Below are positions 57,468-64,000 of a stretch of 64,000 bases of DNA, piece after piece. Each line of letters begins with the position of its first letter. The stretch's first letter is position 1. The DNA lies in NCBI GenBank assembly GCA_009103225.1, contig RHPI01003369.1, positions 1,070,281 to 1,134,280 on the forward strand, in the 5' to 3' direction. The DNA comes from Chlorokybus atmophyticus (taxonomy: Eukaryota > Streptophyta > Chlorokybophyceae > Chlorokybales > Chlorokybaceae). The notes under the pieces were generated by a model. The model saw only the letters and a list, made by a program, of their open reading frames with translations. It searched no databases and was not told the DNA's origin. The position numbers were made by a program, and so were the translations under genes.

Positions 57468-60400
57468 ATGGTGGCGGCCTCACTCGCGCATTCGCCGCTA
57501 GTCGCCGCCGGCGCCACAAGGCGACAACAGGGCGGCGCTACAGCGGCGAAAGCAGGCGTGTCTAGCAAGCGAGTGGCCTGCATGCCAAAGGTGAGTAAGG
57601 ATGGGTGGTTGTGTGTCTGCCTCAAGCGTGCAGCGCAGGTGCAAAAGGGGGCAGTGCGAAACACATGTCTGATCTGAAACTGTGGTGTGTGAACTACTGC
57701 ACACACGAGAGTATCTTCATGCATACATGAGTGGTATGCATGCCGCTCGTGCATGCATGCATGCATGCATACCTCATGAACCTGTGGTATACATGTCTGC
57801 ATGGAAGCGACATGTTGACATGCTCGTGACACTTAACCAGAATGTAAATATTTAGCGGAAAAAGTTGCAGAGAGACTGATACCCAACATGTTATTCTTCT
57901 GGTCTCCCAGTACAGCAACACCTCGTTCTTCACCTCGTTACCTCTGCCAGCACCCCTCCTCCCTCCCAAACACTTCTCTCCCTGTCACCCAAAGCCCATC
58001 ACCACATCAATGTCCTCTCCCTCTTCCTCCTCCACCACCACCACCACCCACAACAACCACAACAACAACCACAACCACAACCACAACAAGAGGGGTTTCA
58101 CCCTTCGCGGTGCGGCCAACTCGGCGATCAACTGGATTGCATGGCCAGCAACGCTGGCAACAGTTCTGCCCGCGGCACCTATCCTGCTGCTGTACAGGTG
58201 AGTGGGTGGGTGGTTGTTGTTGTAATGTGTGTGTGTGTGTGCGCGCGTGTGGGTGTGGGTGTGGGTGTGGGTGTGGGTGTGGGTGTGGGTGTGGGTGTTT
58301 ATGTTTGTTTATGGGTTGGGAAGGAGAGATAGATTGGTTGTGTGCAGGTGGCTGAAGCATCGGAAGCCAGTGATTGACCCGCGTGGTAAAGTTGTGCTCG
58401 TCACGGGGGCATCCTCTGGCATTGGCAAGGTGCGTGCGTGTGGGCATAAGCGCGTGCTCGCGGCGTGCATGCCCCTGCACACATGTACATGTACGTGGCT
58501 TTGCGTGTGTACAGACATGTGTGCGTACGCTCACCATCATGCAGGCGTGGCTTTGCGTGTGTACAGCCAAGTGTGCAGGCGCACACTTGCGTGCACGCAC
58601 ATGCGCATGCATGCACTTGTGTGTGCTCACATGCGCATGCGCTCGCACTCGCGCCCATGTGCGCGTGCGCATGTGCGCGTGAGCGAGCACATGGAGACAC
58701 ATGCACACGGACACCCAAGTCATATGCGCGCGCACGCACATGCTGGGATGTAAGTCAACTGACTGAACTGTCCATGTCATGCTGTGGGGGTCGCACTCAA
58801 CATTGGTCTCCAGGAGGTTGCCAAGGAGTTTGCCAGGAGAGGCGCTAAGCTCTTCTTATGTGCTCGACGGGAACACATCCTTGAGGTGTGAAGTTGTTTC
58901 TGAGATCATTGATGCATGCAGGTGCACAGGTGATGACGCATTGTATTGGTCTGAACACAACAGGACTTGGTACAAGAAGTGAAAGATCTGGGGTCACCTG
59001 AAGCTGCGTTGAGGCGCACGGACTTGAAACGCGAGGCTGAATGCAAGTAAGTAAGCGACGCTGCGAGTACACAGTAAGATGGTGTGTAACACACGTTCGT
59101 CATGTGTGTGACGCATATGTTGTGAGCGTGTCGAATATTGCAGTTGACTCATGCGCTCCAACACAGGGCCATGGTGGAGGAGTGTGTGCAATTATTTGGC
59201 GGCCTCGACATTTTGGTGGTGAACGCTGGCGTGGCCAACATGTACTTCTTTGAGGAGGCCGAATCCACTAGCGGCTTCAGGTGAGAAGAGTTGACACAAA
59301 GATCATGCTGTGTGGGTATGTGCCGACACGTGCGTGCATGCGCCCGCGCGCGTTCAAGCGTGTGTGCGTATGGCACACAAGCATACGTGTGTTTGCGCAT
59401 TGGAGCGGTTGGAGTACAATGACTAATGGCACATGATGGTCACTTTGCGCACGCAGGGACCCTTTCGATGTCGGATTGTGGGGTTCCGTGTACCCGACGT
59501 ACTACGCATTGGATGCGTTGAAGAGCGCGAGGGGGCAGATACTCGTCACCGCATCAGTGGGCAGCTTGACACCCTATCCCAGGTGTGAGTAGTAGTCACC
59601 ACATGTCTTGCTTGTTGTTCAGACAGTCTCACACTCACACACTCAGGTTGTCTCTCTACAACGGGGCAAAGGCTGCGGTGTTCAACTTCTTCGACACGCT
59701 GAGGGTCGAGTTGAGAGATAGTGTTGGCGTCACGCTCGCGTGCCCCAAGTATGTGGATGTGTGCGATGAAGTGAGTGTTGATGAAGTTTGAGACATTGAG
59801 AGCCAATCTTCTCTCTGTTCGTGTGCGTGTGTCACAGCTTTGTCAGGTCTGGCATGTCTGAGGGTACGAGCCTAATCGACGCTGAGGGCCGCCAGACTCT
59901 CTCCCCTGAACGAATGACAGTATGTTCGTATCGTAATTCAACAATAATAACAACAGCAGCAACAACAACAACAACAACAACAACAATAACAACAACTCAC
60001 TGCTCACTTCAGGAGCAACGGTTGGGAGGGTTGCTACCGTTATCCAACCCAGCGGACATGGCGCTCGCGATGGTGGACGCAGCCCTCGCACGCAAACGCC
60101 TGTTGGTGTTCCCAGTAAGTGTGACTATGATTTCCAAACCGCATGAGTCCATTCTTGACTCAAGCTGCACGAGCACGTCATAGATACATGCGTGGGTGCG
60201 TGTGCAAACACATGTTGTAGAGGTACACGTGCGCTCAATCACACGTGCATGCATATGCACGTGTGATTGAGCGCACGTTTACCACTACTACACGCACGCA
60301 CATGCAGACACATTGATGCACGCACACATGCACATGCGCAGGCGCAGGCGTAGGCAAGCACACATAGACACACACAGTGCGTGCGTGGGTCTGTCTGTGT

Positions 60401-60665
60401 GCGCGCGACACATGCACGCACGCGCAGGCACGCATGCAGTGTCACCGAACAACACCCCCACCCTCCGAGAAAGCAAAGTCACACAAGCCACGCATGACTT
60501 ACTCACTCACTCACTCACTCACCTTCCCAGTCCTGGAGCGCCACTTTCCTCCTCCTCCGTCTGTTCGCCCCCGAGCTTCAGGACCTGATCCTGCGGACGC
60601 TGTACGTGCCGCGGGGGGAGAGGCGGTCCAGCACGCCCGTGCACAAGGGGCCAAAGAGCCAGTAG
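57468..60665 (+). CDS. Short-chain dehydrogenase/reductase, 11-beta-HSD-like, 11 exons
   Basis: Likely NADP(H)-dependent oxidoreductase of hydroxysteroid, retinol or lipid carbonyl groups, probably ER-anchored. Exons: 57468-57590, 58091-58197, 58348-58429, 58814-58885, 58964-59046, 59167-59280, 59457-59582, 59647-59748, 59838-59919, 60013-60114, 60531-60665; 1128 nt, 375 residues. The start ATG sits in CCACCATGG. A hydrophobic segment (AWPATLATVLPAAPILLLYR) precedes the Rossmann fold: VVLVTGASSGIGK (cofactor loop), LFLCARR (Arg pattern suits NADP), GGLDILVVNAGVAN, the active-site Ser in ILVTASVGSL, and YNGAK (catalytic Tyr and Lys, YxxxK). All catalytic residues are present. The C-terminus is basic (RGERRSSTPVHKGPKSQ). 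An unusual exact 48-bp palindrome lies in the last intron. Confidence 0.92.
58245..58299. repeat. (GTGGGT)n hexamer tract in an SDR intron
   Basis: About eight GTGGGT units in intron 2; G-triplets spaced by three bases could form a G-quadruplex in the transcript. Confidence 0.9.
60229..60276. repeat. Perfect 48-bp palindrome (22-bp arms, 4-bp centre)
   Basis: Left arm GTGCGCTCAATCACACGTGC(AT) 60229-60250, centre GCAT, right arm (AT)GCACGTGTGATTGAGCGCAC 60255-60276. All 22 pairs match. It lies in the last intron of the dehydrogenase gene. Confidence 0.95.
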
Positions 60666-61271
60666 CAGGAGGCGTGGTTGCATCCGATATATATATTGTT
60701 GTGTGAGTGCTTGGTCGGTGTATATACATCATTGCTGAGGAGTATGTTGACCAAAGATACAGCGCAGATAGTGTGCTGTTTGATTCGACTGGAAGGGTAC
60801 TCACACCTTGATGATGTCATGTTTGGGTCTTGTAAAATACAGCTGTTTACAAATGATATGTACAGTTGAAACTGTGTTTCACAGACTGTTGATACTGAGT
60901 GTCTACCTGCAGGTTAAGGTTAACATAGGTTAACATAGAGGCGCCTAGAGCATAAGCAGACGCAGCACGCACCAGCAGGTCATTACAAACAATAATCAGG
61001 CACACAGGCACGCAAACTTTGCACATTGCACATTGTCCACCTTTATATAAGTGCACATGCGTGTGACTGCTGCAGACATGATACATGCCCCACAGATGGA
61101 GATAATACTCATAATACTCATGCATGCGAAGATGCTGGCAAACTTTGATGTGGCCCTTGGCGGTGTGCTTGTGCTTGTGTTTGTGTATCAAACTCCGTTC
61201 ATGTGCCTTGAGGGATGTGTTTGCTATACTACACCCTATGTGCGTGTTGATTCATTGCTACTTGCTGCTGC
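60666..61271. other. 3' flank of the dehydrogenase gene
   Basis: No further gene recognised. Contains TGTAA at about 60830 that might serve as a polyadenylation signal. Confidence 0.35.
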
Positions 61272-61273
61272 TA

Positions 61274-61736
61274 CAGTCTACCCCCGTTATAGGAATCATG
61301 TTTATCGTTGATTTGTCCATTCCACTAGCGGGATTATTATTCTCTTGGCGCTTATAAGAAGATATATTATTGTATAGTTCAAAGAATATGCATTCTTATA
61401 ATGGGGGTATTTATTGATAACTCAAAGCCACGTTATTATATGTGAATGTGGCAAACATGAAGTTTATATTTTGTTATAATATGCATGATCATCCTTACAT
61501 TCTATTCGTCAATGCATCTTTGTTTTAACATTAATGGAGTAATCATGCTGGTAACAAGGCATTCCCCCGTTACAAGACTAAACCCACTTAGAATGACAAG
61601 CCTCCTCTTTAATCTTATTACGTAAACTATTCCACTAACCGAAGATATTTGCTTGTAAAACGATCGGTATTTTACAAACCGATTATCTTGATGGGGTTAT
61701 TTTCTTAAACCGAAGTCTTTTACCGGGGGTAGACTG
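61274..61736. mobile_element. 463-bp MITE with pogo/Tc1-mariner-type inverted ends
   Basis: Left end CAGTCTACCCCCGTTATAGG at 61274; the right end reads CAGTCTACCCCCGGTAAAAG on the other strand, ending at 61736. The first 13 bases of each end are identical. Both sides show a TA target duplication (61272-61273 and 61737-61738). Inside are further CCCCCGTTA and GGGGGTA motifs and ACCGA repeats. No transposase is encoded. The CAGT...CCCCGTTATA end is typical of pogo/Tigger relatives in the Tc1-mariner superfamily; the assignment rests on that resemblance. Confidence 0.8.
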
Positions 61737-61738
61737 TA

Positions 61739-62409
61739 CACTGCTCTGCTTTGCCACAGTCCATACCTATGTGCGCCGACAACGTAGTAATGATACTAAC
61801 GACATGCGACTTCCCTGGAATGGCGGTATGACTATATATATGTACCAAGTAAACTTAACTGGTACTTCTACACCTGAGGACATATTCCGTGGACCTTGCG
61901 TAATCATGGTCAACCTACACGCGATGCCATGCACATGTGATGCAGCTGAAAGCGCACACAACACATTGGCACAGCAGACCACAAGTTGCCGACATCAAGT
62001 CTGCACAAGCATCATCATCAATAGCAGCAACCAACTGCCAATGTCAGGTTGCTTGCAGCTAAATTCTTAGGCAGGCCACCTAATGACTCCCGTTTTTCTC
62101 AACAGCAAGAGGAGATGTAACTGCCCACTTTTTGCTGTGTGCTGCTCAGTCCAACCAAGAAGCCATATAAGAAGAAACTATGTCCACAGCAGGTGGCATA
62201 GGCAACGACCATCATGCTGGTCTACCATACCGTATAAGCCGCGTCACAACCAAGTTGAGCAGTTGCCAACAACATGTATGCTGACAGCGCCAAGTTGTAG
62301 GAGCCAATCGTAATAGCTTTGAACCTCTTGGTATGAAGCACCAGATGTTGGTGTGGATACAGGCAGGCGCTGCATGACACTCCCATACACCAATGTACAT
62401 ATAGCACAT
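61739..62409. other. Spacer between MITE and eIF6
   Basis: An open frame of 99 codons on the plus strand (61771-62070) has no homology that I recognise. No other coding signal; it includes the 3' flank of eIF6. Confidence 0.35.
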
Positions 62410-63808
62410 TTAGCTCAGCGTGTCAATGAGGGAAGCCCGCATCTCGTTCGCGATGGCAGACGGCTGCGCCTCGCGCAGCTTAAAGATGCTCTCAATGACC
62501 GACAGCTCGGTCGACGTGGTGTCCAGGCCAGTGAACGCGCACCAGTCGTTGGCCACAATGCCTGCGCCGATCACGTCGCTGCCCCTGTTGACGGTGCCGG
62601 CAACAAGTGGCACCTGCATAAGCTCACAGCAGTCAGCAGCTGGTAAACTGTACATTGAATTTTCATCAATACACTAAGCTGCGACTGCGACAATGGTCAT
62701 GCAAAAGCTATCTTATCGCTGACCTGTAGGAGTGAGGACAGCTCGTCAAGGTCCTCAATAGATGTCTGCGGATGTACCTGAAGAGGGAAAGGTGACAATG
62801 AGCAAGAGAGGCCAGCTTGTGTTCTATTTGCTGAAACAGCCTTCACAAAATGAACAGGCAAAAGGGCATCCTTACCAAGCCTCCCTGATTGGTGAAGCAG
62901 CAATAGCTGCCAACCAGGACATTCCCAGCAATGGTTTGGCGGAACACCTCCACACCAAGCACATCTGCAATGATCTCTTCTGTTTCCTGGCATGACAACA
63001 ACATCAACACATGATGCCTTACTGACATAGACTTGGTTGCACTACTGTGCCGCTCAGTGAATACAAACTGAAAGCTCAAAGACGTCAGGCAAATGCCTGA
63101 GGCTCACTAATGACAGTGACATCCTTGCGGCAGTGTGGATCAAGGTACTATCAGTGGTCTGTGTGCAGCGGTAAATGCTATGCTTTGCATACTCACCCTA
63201 TCAAGATCTGTGTGCACCAGCGCCACATAGTCGTTGCAAGCTATACAGTTGCCCAGCGCTGACAATCGCTCATCCACTCGCTGCACAACCACTTCGTCTG
63301 GCAGCGCATTCCGTACATGCTGCAACTCTGCACGGAGTCAAATCGCAGCAAGTGACTTGCGCACAAATCAGCAAGTGAACACTACTGCAAACAGCCCGCG
63401 CACGCACTCACCTTGGTCTGATGTGGAGTTCGGCATGAGAAGTCCATTCTTGTTCCCTACGAAAAGGTAAATTAGGTTCGTAAAACCTTCACACACAAGT
63501 GCATGCAACAAGCCAAATGCGTGCTGCTACTCACCCACAGTCATGCGGCCGATAAGCCTTGTTCCAGCCACGGATGCTTTGACAACAGGGATGGCATCTG
63601 CAAGCTCTGCCTCAAACGTGCTGCGGGCAACACCATTACAACATATGACCATGGCATGCACAGCACCCTGAATGATACTACAACTGCAGAAGACAATGTA
63701 GACATACTGACCTGTAAAAGTTTTCAGAACCACCAAGCGCGACTAGACAGTAGGCGTTTGTGAGCTTGCCAAACACTCCGATGTCGCTACTGTTCTCAAA
63801 TTGTGCGC
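62410..63808 (-). CDS. EIF6: Eukaryotic translation initiation factor 6, partial (first exon outside the window)
   Basis: Anti-association factor that holds the 60S subunit apart from 40S and acts in 60S biogenesis in nucleolus and cytoplasm. Exons on the minus strand: 63808-63712, 63620-63535, 63456-63412, 63327-63197, 62986-62876, 62777-62724, 62613-62410. Nearly every family signature is present: [148 protein letters not shown], and FKLREAQ up to SLIDTLS. The phase at 63808 requires an upstream exon supplying about Met-Ala-x-Arg; none is visible before 64000, so the start lies beyond the window. Confidence 0.95.
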
Positions 63809-64000
63809 CTGTCAGACAACATAAGTTGTAAGCAGTGGAGATCAAGAGCAAAGCAGGGGCAGCCGCCTGCAGTGGAATTGCTTGACAAGCAACCATAAAA
63901 ACAAGGAGGCATACTGCACAGCGCAGTACATGCCAAGTAGGCGAGTTTGCAATTTTACAGCAGAAGCGGAAAGTTAGAAACGCACGCTTTTGCTATCTGT
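63809..64000 (-). other. EIF6: eIF6 first intron, partial
   Basis: Upstream of the first visible eIF6 exon on the minus strand. No ATG here gives the conserved Met-Ala-x-Arg start with a donor of the right phase, so it is read as intron. Confidence 0.6.

Noticed and set aside
58007-58780. 257-codon minus-strand open frame across the dehydrogenase introns
   Set aside because: It is antisense to two confirmed exons and consists of GTGGGT and TGCG repeats translated as PHPHPH and RTHTRT; a compositional artefact.
1-64000. CRISPR array or bacterial operon structure
   Set aside because: Repeats are simple tandems or transposon ends without regular spacers, and the genes are intron-rich eukaryotic genes.

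Overview
The window is nuclear DNA of a flagellated, intron-dense eukaryote using the standard genetic code (TAA, TAG and TGA all end recognisable genes). Introns are short to medium, begin GT or occasionally GC, usually end in TGCAG or CACAG, and are rich in TG/CA and alternating purine-pyrimidine sequence. A plant-type fatty acid 2-hydroxylase without a cytochrome b5 domain, an OSCA/CSC1-type channel, a ciliary-type WDR31, and a Penelope-like retroelement with an N-terminal GIY-YIG nuclease (the 'Chlamys' arrangement reported from green algae and some protists) fit a green-lineage or other photosynthetic protist best. That is inference; no single feature fixes the taxon.

Left part (1-20 kb): an intact 14-exon AP-2 alpha-adaptin gene (755-5252, +), then a gene-poor stretch with a 29-G run, a 307-base gap, an F-box/leucine-rich-repeat gene relic (about 9.9-10.9 kb), and a tandem segmental duplication. 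The duplicated unit holds a Q/P-rich anonymous block and the 3' part of a coiled-coil gene. The left copy of that gene (12.2-14.2 kb, -) is a 5'-truncated pseudogene; the right copy (16.4-19.4 kb, -) is nearly intact.

Middle (20-46 kb): mitochondrial stomatin-like protein 2 (+), WDR31 (-), fatty acid 2-hydroxylase (+), a 5'-truncated Penelope-like element (-), a DUF4470/MYND gene with several apparent frameshifts (+), and a 21-exon CSC1/TMEM63-like channel gene (+).

Right part (46-64 kb): an internally deleted Penelope-like derivative (+), a nearly complete GIY-YIG-first Penelope-like element (-) with a 1.27-kb near-identical repeat across a one-base gap, an AT-rich gene-free island (52.6-57.3 kb), an 11-beta-HSD-like short-chain dehydrogenase (+), a 463-bp pogo/Tc1-mariner-type MITE, and most of eIF6 (-, first exon outside the window).

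The genes are ordinary housekeeping, membrane and ciliary functions with no operon-like logic. The unusual content is the Penelope-like cluster with its dispersed terminal repeats and the nested tandem duplication.
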